Positions 24,960 to 33,864 of a DNA stretch of 64,000 nt are shown here, one piece after another. A program made the translations under genes and the position numbers. This stretch comes from Paenibacillus hamazuiensis (GTDB taxonomy: Bacteria > Bacillota > Bacilli > Paenibacillales > NBRC-103111): assembly GCF_023276405.1 (NCBI RefSeq), contig NZ_JALRMO010000001.1, positions 372,001 through 436,000 of the forward strand, written 5' to 3'. The stretch's first letter is position 1, and each line of letters opens with the position of its first letter. Under the pieces are notes generated by a model. The model did not search any database, was not told the origin of the DNA, and saw only the letters and a list, made by a program, of their open reading frames with translations.

Positions 24960-26489
24960 ATGAGCGGCAAACAAAACCGCAATAAAATTGTATACGCTTC
25001 CTTGGCGCTTGCGCTCGCGGGATCAGTCGTTGCCGGGTGCAGCAGCAAAGGCGCAGGCGAGAGCGGCGCACCGTCCGCCGGTTCCGAAAGCGGCAGCCAG
25101 CAGCCGGTCAAAATAACGATCATGGCCAACTTGCAGACGCCGGAGGTTCCTTCGGATAAGGTTCTGAAAATATTGGAGCAAAAAACGAATGCGCAGATCG
25201 AGATTCAATGGGTTCCCGACGGCTCCTATGACGAACGTTTTCAGGCTGCCTTCGCGACGGGCACGCTGCCGCAGGTTTCCTATCTTAAAAACCAGGCTTC
25301 CTTCGTACAAATGCGCGACCCGATCAAAAACGGCCAATTTTGGGAAATCGGCCCTTACCTGAAGGACTACCCGAACCTGAAAAACTTGAACCCGGACATT
25401 TTGAAAAATACCGCGGTCGGAGGCAAAATTTATTCGCTGTACCAGGAGAGGCAGCCGGCCCGCTCCGGGCTCATTTACCGCAAGGACTGGGCGGATAAAG
25501 TCGGCGTTTCCGAGCCGAAAACGGTGGACGACATCTACAACATGCTGAAGAAGTTCAAGGAAGCCGATCTCGCCGGCGGCGGTAAAACGATTCCGCTCGC
25601 GGAGCGCAACGATTTGGTGTTCGGCGCTTTCAAAACGATCGCGACCTTATTCGGCACGCCGAACGGGTGGGGAGTTCAGGACGGCAAGCTGGTGCCCGAT
25701 TTTATGACCAAAGGGTATATGGATACGATGAAATTTTTCAGGAAGCTTCGCGAGGAAGGTTTGATCAATCAGGACTTCCCCGTTACAAGCAAGACGGACC
25801 AGCAGAACCTGATGTACACCGGCAAATCCGGATTGTATATCGGCACGATGGGCGACGCGAAAACGATGCAGGAGAAGACGGCGGCCAACGTGCCGGGAGC
25901 GCAGTATGATGTGACGAACGATATTAAAGGCGTCGACGGCAAAACGGTCACATGGGGCCAGTCCGGCTACGGCACGGTGGTGCTGTTCCCGAAAGCTTCC
26001 GTGAAAACGGAGAAGGAATTGAAGGCCATTTTGGCGGTGATGGACAAGTTTTACTCTCCCGAGGTGGCCAACCTGCTGAAATACGGAGTGGAGGGCGAGC
26101 ACTATACGCTCAAGGACGGTAAAGTGCTGCCGTCGACGGACAGCAAGCTGATCGAAAAAGAAGCGAGACCGTATCTGAACATCGCGCTCGCCGAAACGAC
26201 CAATGTAACGCCTTCCTATTACACGGTTCCGGTTGCAGAGAAGGCCAACACTTTGTCCAACAATGCGGTCAAATTTATGATTACCGATCCGACTGCGCCG
26301 CTCGATTCGAAAACGTACAACGAGAAAGGCGCCAGATTGCAGGATACGATTAAAGACGCCACCTATCAGTTCATGGTAGGCAAGCTCGACGAGGCGGGCT
26401 TCCAGAAGGCGATTCAAAAATGGCTGAGCGACGGCGGGCAGAAGATCATCGACGAGTACAATGCGGAGTATAAAAACGCAGCGAAGTAA
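24960..26489 (+). CDS. Extracellular solute-binding lipoprotein (LplA-type), orphan
   Basis: Large family-1 binding protein of 509 aa resembling LplA-type lipoproteins. The signal peptide ends in lipobox V-V-A-G-C (Cys about residue 26) with a Ser/Gly-rich linker. Mature sequence starts K-I-T-I-M-A-N-L and includes D-G-S-Y-D-E-R-F and Y-R-K-D-W-A-D-K-V-G-V, typical of proteins paired with LplB/LplC permeases. AGGAGGGG lies 7 bases upstream. No permease, ATPase or regulator of this type adjoins it; a terminator follows at once, so it is monocistronic. It may serve a transporter elsewhere or have lost its partners. Confidence 0.9.
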   Translation: MSGKQNRNKIVYASLALALAGSVVAGCSSKGAGESGAPSAGSESGSQQPVKITIMANLQTPEVPSDKVLKILEQKTNAQIEIQWVPDGSYDERFQAAFATGTLPQVSYLKNQASFVQMRDPIKNGQFWEIGPYLKDYPNLKNLNPDILKNTAVGGKIYSLYQERQPARSGLIYRKDWADKVGVSEPKTVDDIYNMLKKFKEADLAGGGKTIPLAERNDLVFGAFKTIATLFGTPNGWGVQDGKLVPDFMTKGYMDTMKFFRKLREEGLINQDFPVTSKTDQQNLMYTGKSGLYIGTMGDAKTMQEKTAANVPGAQYDVTNDIKGVDGKTVTWGQSGYGTVVLFPKASVKTEKELKAILAVMDKFYSPEVANLLKYGVEGEHYTLKDGKVLPSTDSKLIEKEARPYLNIALAETTNVTPSYYTVPVAEKANTLSNNAVKFMITDPTAPLDSKTYNEKGARLQDTIKDATYQFMVGKLDEAGFQKAIQKWLSDGGQKIIDEYNAEYKNAAK

Positions 26490-26511
26490 TTCGCTGTAAT
26501 ATGCGAAGAAA

Positions 26512-26547
26512 GGCCCGAAAACGGAATCCCGGTTTCGGGCTTTTTTT
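26512..26547 (+). terminator. Terminator of the orphan binding-protein gene
   Basis: GCCCGAAA (26513-26520) pairs with TTTCGGGC (26533-26540), followed by seven T residues. Confidence 0.9.
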
Positions 26548-26617
26548 GTAGTGAAAGTTTAAGTTCATTAACGCACTTAAGCGCGGAAGTCACGGCCCGC
26601 ACGCTGTTCATGAACTA

Positions 26618-26800
26618 TAACGGTTGTGATAGAGCTTATTTAGCTGAAAATGGTCATTTTCAAATTCTGATGGTTGCCAATGAGCTTATTTGAAGAATGA
26701 TCCGATAAGAGATCGCCATATTGCCCAAATAACCTCAACCAGAACCATTAGAATTGTAAACTCAGCAAATTCCTTGCAATAACCTCCGTGGCAACCGTTA
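26618..26800. repeat. Long imperfect palindromic intergenic element (MITE-like)
   Basis: The element begins TAACGGTTG (26618-26626) and ends with its exact complement (26792-26800). Inside, the left arm has GAGCTTATT twice and AAATTCTGATGGTT; the right arm read backwards has GAGGTTATT twice and CAATTCTAATGGTT at matching distances. It could fold into one long hairpin of about 75-nt arms. There is no open frame, and it is AT-richer than its surroundings. It occupies most of the 393-base gap between the terminator region and the DUF421 gene. Confidence 0.6.
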
Positions 26801-26882
26801 AAATTTTGTCGCATCCCATTCACTTTATCTCCGGAAGTTGGTAAGTTCGATATCGTTGTTAACCGCTTAACGGAAGAGAGGA

Positions 26883-27458
26883 CTAATGCAGGTGAGGATC
26901 GACAGGCTTCGGGTGGTGGAGCAAGCTTACTTCCTGGAACAGACCGCCTTGCTCTGCGGTTTTTGGCGATGTCAAGCCGAGAATGCGCTCCAATTCCCCG
27001 ATGGTAACCGGCTTGGCGTGCCGCATCAATTCGTATCCCAACTGACCGTTGGGCTCAAGCGTAGCGGTTTTGACATCGCCGATATTCGCGATCCCCTTCT
27101 CTCTGAGCCTCATCTCCAGTTGGTCGACGGTAAGGCGCATGCTCCGCATATTTTTTTCGACGAGACGCCCGTTCTCGATAACGACCTGGGATCTTCCTCC
27201 CAAAAGCTTTTCGACCCAATTGATCTTTAACTGCAAATATTCGACCAATAAAAGCGCGACGATGAAGATCGCCGCCGAGCCAATCGCTATCCACATGTGA
27301 TTGTTGGCGATCGGTTGAACGATGGTCGTTCCGATGGAGATCATGATAACGGACGTGGCGACACTCATTTGCGAGATCGATTTTCTTCCGGCAATGCGCA
27401 GCAGCACCATACCTGCGATGACCAAAAGGCTGGACTTCCAAATCCATGCTGTTTCCAT
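26883..27458 (-). CDS. DUF421 (YetF/YcaP-like) membrane protein
   Basis: Membrane protein of 191 aa. Three N-terminal helices (L-L-V-I-A-G-M-V-L-L-R-I-A-G-R-K is the family signature) precede a small cytoplasmic alpha/beta domain with L-R-E-K-G-I-A-N-I-G-D-V-K-T-A-T-L-E-P-N-G-Q-L. GGAGG lies 7 bases before the ATG. It is monocistronic. B. subtilis YetF-type paralogues are linked to spores or envelope stress, but the function of the family is not established. Confidence 0.88.
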   Translation of the reverse strand: METAWIWKSSLLVIAGMVLLRIAGRKSISQMSVATSVIMISIGTTIVQPIANNHMWIAIGSAAIFIVALLLVEYLQLKINWVEKLLGGRSQVVIENGRLVEKNMRSMRLTVDQLEMRLREKGIANIGDVKTATLEPNGQLGYELMRHAKPVTIGELERILGLTSPKTAEQGGLFQEVSLLHHPKPVDPHLH

Positions 27459-27591
27459 AGTTCATCCTCCGCTGGAATAAAGATCCAAGATTAGGGTGAA
27501 CGAACTTTTCCTGATTTATTCATTAAAGTAAAGTTGGGGGTTATTGGATAAAATACGGTTGGCGAGCCGAAAAACGAGGAGGTCGAATCTA

Positions 27592-28398
27592 GTGAAACTG
27601 ACGATGGAACAGCGGATCGCATTGCATGGCTTCAATAACCTGACCAAAACGTTAAGCTTCAATATGTATGATATCTGTTATACGAAAACGAAAGAAGAAC
27701 GGGAAGCTTATCTGGAATATATCGATGAGCAGTACAATGCGGAAAGGTTAACCTCCATTTTAAAAAATGTGTCCGATATTATCGGCGCCCATGTGCTGAA
27801 CATTTCCAAGCAGGATTACGAGCCCCAGGGCGCGAGTGTGACCATGCTGGTGTCGGAAGGGCCGATCGCCGGCGTCCCTTCGGAATCTTTCGACGAATCG
27901 CCGGGACCTGTTATGCAATCGGTTGTAGCGCATATGGACAAGAGCCATATTACCGTTCACACTTATCCGGAGTATCATCCGGACGAAGGGATCAGCACGT
28001 TCAGAGCGGACATCGACGTGTCCACCTGCGGAGAGATCTCACCGCTGAAAGCGCTGAATTTCCTGATCAGCTCGTTTGATACGGATATTATGACGATGGA
28101 TTACCGGGTTCGGGGTTTCACCAGAGACATTAAAGGCCACAAGCTGTTTATAGACCACGAAATCAGCTCGATCCAAAACTATATTCCGGATGACATCAAA
28201 AGCCTTTACGACATGATCGACGTCAATGTGTATCAGGAGAACATTTTTCATACGAAATGCAGGCTCAGGAAATTCGATCTGAACAATTATTTGTTCGGGT
28301 ACACCAAGGAGGCGTTAACCGAGGAGGAGCAGCGGCTCATTACCGAGAGTTTGCAATGGGAGATGGACGAAATCTTTTACGGCAAAAATATAATGTAA
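27592..28398 (+). CDS. speD: S-adenosylmethionine decarboxylase proenzyme, E. coli type
   Basis: Pyruvoyl-dependent decarboxylase making decarboxylated SAM, the aminopropyl donor for spermidine. The 268-aa sequence is nearly colinear with E. coli Spe[21 protein letters not shown], and the self-cleavage site D-K-S-H-I with Ser118 becoming the pyruvoyl group, then T-F-R-A-D-I. The GTG at 27592 has GAGGAGG 9 bases upstream; longer frames lack a site. No speE, speA or speB is near. B. subtilis uses the short SpeD type, so this is the long Gram-negative-like class. Confidence 0.96.
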   Translation: MKLTMEQRIALHGFNNLTKTLSFNMYDICYTKTKEEREAYLEYIDEQYNAERLTSILKNVSDIIGAHVLNISKQDYEPQGASVTMLVSEGPIAGVPSESFDESPGPVMQSVVAHMDKSHITVHTYPEYHPDEGISTFRADIDVSTCGEISPLKALNFLISSFDTDIMTMDYRVRGFTRDIKGHKLFIDHEISSIQNYIPDDIKSLYDMIDVNVYQENIFHTKCRLRKFDLNNYLFGYTKEALTEEEQRLITESLQWEMDEIFYGKNIM

Positions 28399-28401
28399 GA
28401 A

Positions 28402-28433
28402 GAGGGGCGGCAGGCGATTACTGCCGCTCCTCG
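28402..28433. terminator. Hairpin between convergent speD and permease genes
   Basis: GAGGGGCGGCAG and CTGCCGCTCCTC pair with one G-U, overlapping the permease stop codon. No T tract follows on either strand, so termination would be weak. Confidence 0.4.
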
Positions 28434-29254
28434 CTGATCATACTCCGTATATAAAAGTACCCCATAAACGAGCAAAGCACGAACATAAACACGGCGGTGG
28501 CGCTTGTTTTGCCGATTTCCTTGTAAACGCCGAACAGCTGTTCCATCGCGACGCCGAGCACCTGGGGCGCATTCGGGCCGATCAGAAACGGGGCGGTGAA
28601 GCTGCCGATGATGCCCATGAACACAAACGTAACGGCGACGAGCATCGTTTTGTACGACAGAGGGATAATGAAGCGGAGCAAAATTTGCATCCGCCCCGCG
28701 CCGGCGTCCTTCGCGCTTTCGACGATCGAATTCGGGATGCTGGCGAGCGCCGAGCTGAGCATCATCGTCGTGAACGGGATGTTGAACCACAGGTTCGCGA
28801 GCACGAGGCCGCTGTAGCTGTAGATGATCTTCGGAAACTGCTCGCCGCCGAGCAGCATGACGAAGCGGGCGAGCCAGCCGTGATTGCTGTACATCGAAAT
28901 GATCCCGTACGTGCCGATGACGGACGGAATGAACATCGGGATAAAATAAAGCCGCCTTATCCATTCGGCAATCCGCCCCTGGTTAAACCGCAAATACATC
29001 GCCAGCACGTAGGAGATGAAAATGACAAGGACGACGGAAACGATCGTCAGATTGAGCGTATACCCAATGTTGCGGCGCATGAACTTGTCGGCAAACAAAA
29101 ACGCATAGTTGCCGAATGTAAACGCGCCGGTCTGCTCATCCTTGAAGCTTTCCTGCACGGCCAACACGATCGGAATGACGACAACGAGCAGCAGGATGAG
29201 AAAAGAGGGGATAACCATCGCTATCCCCAAAAAGTTACGCTGTTTCGTCTCCAT
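28418..29254 (-). CDS. ABC transporter permease (PotB/AfuB-like)
   Basis: Permease of 278 aa with six spans, last gene of the ATPase-permease-binding-protein set. The EAA-like loop reads S-I-V-E-S-A-K-D-A-G-A-G, followed by I-I-P-L-S, typical of the ferric/polyamine/phosphonate group. The ATG at 29254 follows the binding-protein stop by 8 bases; only a poor G-rich ribosome site is visible, so coupling is likely. The longer frame from 29395 runs through the binding-protein gene and is rejected. Confidence 0.9.
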   Translation of the reverse strand: METKQRNFLGIAMVIPSFLILLLVVVIPIVLAVQESFKDEQTGAFTFGNYAFLFADKFMRRNIGYTLNLTIVSVVLVIFISYVLAMYLRFNQGRIAEWIRRLYFIPMFIPSVIGTYGIISMYSNHGWLARFVMLLGGEQFPKIIYSYSGLVLANLWFNIPFTTMMLSSALASIPNSIVESAKDAGAGRMQILLRFIIPLSYKTMLVAVTFVFMGIIGSFTAPFLIGPNAPQVLGVAMEQLFGVYKEIGKTSATAVFMFVLCSFMGYFYIRSMISEERQ

Positions 29255-29262
29255 ACGGCCGC

Positions 29263-30459
29263 TTATTGCCCCCCGGCGACTTCGCGCTGCCAGCGTTTGT
29301 TGATTTCGTCGCCGAGCGCGCCGATGGTGAACGTGCGGTAGCCTTTCGCCACGCTTTCGAACTTTTTCTGCAAATCGGCCGGCATTTCGGACCATTTGAT
29401 GCCCGGGTAGCCGAACATTTTATTGATGATCACCGTCTGAGCGTCCGGAGTGAGCACGTAGTTGATGAACTTTTGCGCCGCTTCCTTCTTTTCGGACATG
29501 GCCGGAATGGCGATGTATGAGGGACCGCCGGTAAAGGCCGGCTCGATCTGCGTCAGCTTGATCGTGTCGGGAAGCATTTTTTTGCTAAGCTGCTCGAGCG
29601 CCATGTCGGACCAGGCCGGAATGATGTCGACTTCGCCGCTGGCCAAAATGTCGAGCGTGCCTTGATTTTTCTTCGGGTAAACGCCTTTTTGATACATGTA
29701 CGGGCCGAGCTCTTTCAGGAGCGCGAAACCTTTGTCCCATTCCTTCATGATGGCCGGATCCTGATTGTGGATCGCGTCCGCCGGCAGGAAGTTGTAGATT
29801 GCCGTTTGCACGAACGAGGAGCCGGAGCCGCCTGTCGCCGGATCGTTGTAGGCGAATTTGCCCGGATGCTGCTTGATCCATTGGTACAGCTCGTCGGCGG
29901 TTTTCGGCGGCGTCGGCACGTTTTTGCTGTTGTAGGCCAAAATGACGGACGATGCGCGGTAAGGAACGGCCAGCTCGTGAACGTCTTTCATGTAAGCGGC
30001 GTCGACCTTGCTCAGGTTCGGAATGGAGGATTGGGTCAGCTTCTCCCAAATACCGTCCTTTTCGCCTTTCGTCAAGTTGCTGAGGCCGGTTTCGAACAGG
30101 TCCACATCGACGCTTTTTTGCCCCGCTTTTTTCGCGCCGAGCACTTTGTCGATCGCAGCGCCTTCGGCTTGGCCGTCCGGCAAATGAACGAGCTTGACCT
30201 TGATGCCCGGATTCGCTTTCTCAAACTGCGGAGCGAGCGTTTCCCACATTTCCTTCACATTGGCGGAGCCGGAGAAGTAGAAAGAGAGCTCGACCGGTTT
30301 CGCATCTTCTTTCTTGGCGGCCGGAGCCGGGGTGCCGGCGGCTGCATTGCCTCCGGACGCGGGTTCCGCTTTGCCGCAGCCGGAAAGCGCCACGGCGAAT
30401 GCCAGACCTGCTGCGGCCAGCATTTTACCTTTCGCATTGCCTGTCAACCATGTTTTCAT
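29263..30459 (-). CDS. ABC transporter substrate-binding lipoprotein (family 1; Pot/Afu/Phn-like)
   Basis: Binding protein of 398 aa with lipobox A-L-S-G-C and Ala/Pro linker. Mature sequence opens L-S-F-Y-F-S-G-S-A and has V-P-Y-R-A-S-S-V-I-L-A-Y-N and Y-N-D-P-A-T-G-G-S-G-S-S-F blocks, the latter like YnjB-type and aminophosphonate binders. The ATG at 30459 has GGAGGGG 7 bases upstream and overlaps the ATPase stop (TGATG). Ligand is unknown; nearby speD makes a polyamine possible and the UTRA regulator makes an aminophosphonate possible, neither proven. Confidence 0.88.
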   Translation of the reverse strand: MKTWLTGNAKGKMLAAAGLAFAVALSGCGKAEPASGGNAAAGTPAPAAKKEDAKPVELSFYFSGSANVKEMWETLAPQFEKANPGIKVKLVHLPDGQAEGAAIDKVLGAKKAGQKSVDVDLFETGLSNLTKGEKDGIWEKLTQSSIPNLSKVDAAYMKDVHELAVPYRASSVILAYNSKNVPTPPKTADELYQWIKQHPGKFAYNDPATGGSGSSFVQTAIYNFLPADAIHNQDPAIMKEWDKGFALLKELGPYMYQKGVYPKKNQGTLDILASGEVDIIPAWSDMALEQLSKKMLPDTIKLTQIEPAFTGGPSYIAIPAMSEKKEAAQKFINYVLTPDAQTVIINKMFGYPGIKWSEMPADLQKKFESVAKGYRTFTIGALGDEINKRWQREVAGGQ

Positions 30460-31748
30460 CAATTGTCCCCTCCAAATGTATTCGTTTGTCGTGCAAAAGC
30501 GGTTACCCGCGTGAAACCGATATGGATCGTTTGCCCGTGGCGAAGCGCGGCGGCCTGTTCCCGCGGCACGAACAGCTTGACCGGGCCGGCGGCGGTATCC
30601 ACGGTCACTTCCGCGTAATGGCCGAGCACCATCACCTGCCGCACGCTGGCGGGCAGCGCGTTCACGCCGCCTATGGTTAGCCCGCCTGGCGTTTCGCCTG
30701 CGTCGCCGGTCGAACTTTGCGCCGTGTCAGCCGGGCGTTCCGTCGTCGCGACGGGCGCATCGCCGGCATGGCCGCGCATCGTTTCGTCTGCCGGCCCGGC
30801 GGCCCCGTCGCTTGCCGCTGCGCCGCCCGCGGCTCTGCCCGGGAGCAGGCTCGTAAGGATGCCTTCCTTCGGCAGTTCGATGATCGCCACGTCCTCGGGC
30901 CGGATGGCGGCCGTTACCGGACCCTCGAGCGGGCGGTCCACCGGGAACCGCTTGCCTTGAATATGGACGGCGCCACCCTCCGCGTGGCCCTGAACAAAAT
31001 TCATCCGCCCGATGAAGCCGGCGACGAACAGCGTTTCGGGATGATCGTAGATGCTTTGCGGCGAGCCGATCTGTTCGACGCGTCCGGCGTTCATGACGAC
31101 GATCCGGTCGGAAATCGACAGCGCCTCCTCCTGATCGTGGGTCACGAACACCATCGTCAGCCCGGTGCTCGCCTGTATGTCGCGCAGCTCCTCGCGCATT
31201 TCCAGGCGCAGCTTCGCGTCGAGCGCGGAGAACGGCTCGTCGAGCAGCAGCACCGCCGGCTCGAGCAGCAGGGCGCGGGCGACGGCCACGCGCTGCTGCT
31301 GGCCGCCCGACAGCTGGCCGGGCATCTTCTTCTCGTAGCCGGGCAGCCGGACGAGCTGGAGCGCCTTGCCGACCGCCTCGCGGATCTCGTCTTTTTTGCG
31401 GCCGCGGATTTTAAGCCCGAAGGCGAGGTTGTCGAACACGGTCATATGCGGCCACAAATTGTAGCTTTGGAACACCATCGCCGTCGGTCTTTTTTCCGGA
31501 GGGAGGTGAAGGACGCTCCTGCCTTCGATTTGAATATCGCCGGTATCCGGCTCGAGGAAGCCGCCGATGGCGCGAAGCAGCGTCGTTTTCCCGCAGCCCG
31601 AAGGGCCGAGCAGGGTGACGAGCTCGCCTTTCTGCACGTCGATGGACAGCTCCTTGACGCCGTCGCCGGTTTTGAACACCTTGCTGAAGTTTTGCACGGA
31701 AAGCTGGGGTGGCTTCATTTCATGCATTTGCTGAGGTTGCGATGTCAT
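30459..31748 (-). CDS. ABC transporter ATP-binding protein (PotA/AfuC-like) with C-terminal insertion
   Basis: ATPase of 429 aa. Walker A G-P-S-G-C-G-K-T-T, signature L-S-G-G-Q-Q-Q-R and Walker B L-L-L-D-E-P-F-S-A-L-D are intact in the first ~240 residues. The C-terminal TOBE-like regulatory domain is split by a ~52-residue Ala/Gly/Asp/Thr-rich segment (about residues 304-355; bases 30684-30839) not expected in relatives of 350-370 aa. AGGAGG lies 9 bases before the ATG. It is the only transporter ATPase here that is encoded with its own permeases. Confidence 0.92.
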   Translation of the reverse strand: MTSQPQQMHEMKPPQLSVQNFSKVFKTGDGVKELSIDVQKGELVTLLGPSGCGKTTLLRAIGGFLEPDTGDIQIEGRSVLHLPPEKRPTAMVFQSYNLWPHMTVFDNLAFGLKIRGRKKDEIREAVGKALQLVRLPGYEKKMPGQLSGGQQQRVAVARALLLEPAVLLLDEPFSALDAKLRLEMREELRDIQASTGLTMVFVTHDQEEALSISDRIVVMNAGRVEQIGSPQSIYDHPETLFVAGFIGRMNFVQGHAEGGAVHIQGKRFPVDRPLEGPVTAAIRPEDVAIIELPKEGILTSLLPGRAAGGAAASDGAAGPADETMRGHAGDAPVATTERPADTAQSSTGDAGETPGGLTIGGVNALPASVRQVMVLGHYAEVTVDTAAGPVKLFVPREQAAALRHGQTIHIGFTRVTAFARQTNTFGGDN

Positions 31749-31761
31749 CGCTGTCGGCCTC

Positions 31762-32586
31762 CTATTTCAATTGGAACCCGCTGGACAGCACGTCCGCGTT
31801 AATGAAGCGGCGCGCGGCGAGCAGCAGCACGACGGTCGGCAGCGTCAGCAAAATCGAAAACACGCCTCCCGCAGTGGTCGGGTAATTTTGCACAATCGTA
31901 TACATGATGAGCGGCATCGTCCTGAAGTCGGGAATGCCGACCATAAACGTTCCCTGCGCTTCGTCGAGCGAGGCGAGGAAGGTGAAAATCGAAGCGACGA
32001 CGATACCCGGCAGCGCCATCGGCAGCGTGATGTGCCAGAACACCCGGAAGGGGCCTGCTCCCGCATCGCGGGCCGATTCTTCCTGCGCTTGCTGGACGTT
32101 TTTGAAGGCGGCGGCGGGGATCCAGGTCATGTACATGAGCGTATTCACCATATGGATCAGCACGACGCCGGTGAACGTGTTCATCAGGTGGAGCTTATAG
32201 AACAGTACGGCGATCGAGACGTACAGCCCCATTTTCGGAAAAGCATGCGTCAGCAGAAATGAAAACAACAGCAGCTTGCTCAGCCGGAACCGGATGCGCG
32301 CAAACGCGTACGCGGCGGGCAGGCAGGTAACGATTGAGATCAAGGTAACGACGGCGGCGATCCCGAACGACAGCGAGATGGACTGAATCACTTCGTTTTG
32401 CGTCAGCACGTATTTCCACCACGTAAACGACCATTCCTGCGGGAGTACGGCGGGATACTGCCATTTTCCGGAGAAAGCGAGAATCAGCAAATTAAGCAGC
32501 GGACCGAGGAAAAAGAAAGCGAATACGGCCAGTACGATCCATTCGATCCATGTTTTGCGGCTGGAAAGCTGGACACTCCGGCTCAC
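31762..32586 (-). CDS. ABC transporter permease (PotC/AfuB-like)
   Basis: Permease of 274 aa, first gene of the operon. Six spans; EAA-like loop Q-E-E-S-A-R-D-A-G-A-G followed by I-T-L-P-M-A-L-P-G. The GTG at 32586 has AAGGGGGG 7 bases upstream and is preferred over ATGs at 32610 and 32658. It follows an operator-like palindrome at 32630-32651 and precedes the ATPase by 13 bases. Confidence 0.9.
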   Translation of the reverse strand: MSRSVQLSSRKTWIEWIVLAVFAFFFLGPLLNLLILAFSGKWQYPAVLPQEWSFTWWKYVLTQNEVIQSISLSFGIAAVVTLISIVTCLPAAYAFARIRFRLSKLLLFSFLLTHAFPKMGLYVSIAVLFYKLHLMNTFTGVVLIHMVNTLMYMTWIPAAAFKNVQQAQEESARDAGAGPFRVFWHITLPMALPGIVVASIFTFLASLDEAQGTFMVGIPDFRTMPLIMYTIVQNYPTTAGGVFSILLTLPTVVLLLAARRFINADVLSSGFQLK

Positions 32587-32629
32587 CTTGCAGCCCCCCT
32601 TGGGAATCATCCGATGTAAGGTAATTTTC

Positions 32630-32651
32630 AATAAGAGGTATAGACCTCTTA
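32630..32651. promoter_or_regulatory. GntR/HutC-type operator palindrome
   Basis: ATAAGAGGT and ACCTCTTAT flank ATAG, so the core reads GGTATAGACC. This matches the GGTCTAGACC-like sites of HutC/UTRA regulators such as DasR. It lies 44 bases before the first permease gene and about 200 bases from the regulator gene. Confidence 0.7.
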
Positions 32652-32847
32652 TGGACAAGATTAGCCGATGATTATTAAATGCCCGTCAACGGGATTTATA
32701 GATTTTGTAAAGACGAATGCGGACAACAAAAAGGTCCGAACCACCGATATGTGGAACGGACCCGAAAAGGCGATATGAGGTACGCCGGAAGATGGCAGAC
32801 GCGTATAAGTGCGGCGGACATAGGCAAAGCGTAAGCCCCCGAAAATC

Positions 32848-33561
32848 TCAAACCGTTCGCCGGATGCGGAAGGTGAATACGTCGTTGCGCATATAATCGA
32901 GCGAGTACAGCACGGGCCGGTTCGCTTCGTCGTAATGCAGCTGCTTCAGCAGCAGCACGGTCGTTTGCGGGTGCAGCAGCAGGCGCTGGCAGTTGCGGTC
33001 GATATGCAGCGGCACGGCGATCTCCGTGTCCGCCGTTGCGATTTTCCGGCCGAGCCGGCTTTCGAAGAAGCCGAGCAGCGAGCCTTGAAAATCGTAGCGG
33101 TCGAAAGCGTCGCCGGCAAGCTGCCGCGGAATCGTGTTGATCGAATAGACGACCGGCTCGCCGTTCGCCGTGCGAATGCGCTCCAGCACGATGACCGGAT
33201 CGCCGGGGGCGATGCCGAGCGCCTGCGCCGCTTCGGGCGGACAGCCGCCGGGCTTCAGCGAGACGCGGCTTTCGCCTTCCTCGAGCTCGGCCGAACGGAT
33301 CATGGTGCCGACGCTCGAAAGCTTTTCAAGCGAACTCGGGATCGTCGGCAGCGGCTGAATGACGAACGTGCCGACGCCGTGCTTGACGAGCAGCTTGCCC
33401 TCCTCCTCCAGCAGCCGCACGGCGGAACGGAACGTCTCGCGGCTGACGCCGAGCTCACGGGCCATCGCGAGTTCGGACGGGAGACGGTCCCCGATCCGGT
33501 ACGTCCCCTCTTCTATCATCACCTCCAGCTTCTGCTTGATCGTCAGGTGTTTTGCCGGCAT
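32848..33561 (-). CDS. GntR family regulator with UTRA domain (HutC subfamily)
   Basis: Regulator of 237 aa. The N-terminal winged helix reads G-D-R-L-P-S-E-L-A-M-A-R-E-L-G-V-S-R-E-T-F-R-S-A; the UTRA domain follows (I-V-L-E-R-I-R-T-A-N-G-E-P-V-V-Y-S-I-N-T-I-P). The start at 33561 has GGAG 11 bases upstream; in-frame ATGs at 33585 and 33600 are possible. It is transcribed in the same direction as the ABC operon and upstream of it; the operator in between is its likely target. UTRA ligands are usually small phosphorylated or amino compounds. Confidence 0.9.
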   Translation of the reverse strand: MPAKHLTIKQKLEVMIEEGTYRIGDRLPSELAMARELGVSRETFRSAVRLLEEEGKLLVKHGVGTFVIQPLPTIPSSLEKLSSVGTMIRSAELEEGESRVSLKPGGCPPEAAQALGIAPGDPVIVLERIRTANGEPVVYSINTIPRQLAGDAFDRYDFQGSLLGFFESRLGRKIATADTEIAVPLHIDRNCQRLLLHPQTTVLLLKQLHYDEANRPVLYSLDYMRNDVFTFRIRRTV

Positions 33562-33680
33562 GACAGGATCGACTCCTCTAGACATCTGGAATGAGTCCAT
33601 TTTGAGCGATCGATGGAATCGTTGTCAAGGGAAAGTATTCGAGTGCTTGGCTTGCTGCCGCACTTTTAAAGGTTTGTTAA

Positions 33681-33698
33681 AAAGGACACATGTCCTTT
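33681..33698. promoter_or_regulatory. Palindrome between divergent gntR- and crp-type genes
   Basis: AAAGGACA and TGTCCTTT separated by CA form an 8-bp inverted repeat without flanking T tracts. It may be an operator for either the GntR or the Crp/Fnr protein; nothing else is visible in the 303-base intergenic region 33562-33864. Confidence 0.4.
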
Positions 33699-33864
33699 CG
33701 AGGGACTTCCCGGCTGTCGTTTAATGGAGTTGCGCAGGGGAGAGGACAGCCGGGGACGGATTCTAAAAAGATTGTAAACCGTGCCGGTGCTGCGAAGCTT
33801 GGGCCCGACGGCTTGTTACAATGGAGGTGACGCTGCAGGAAAAGGAAAGATAGGTGAAGAACGG

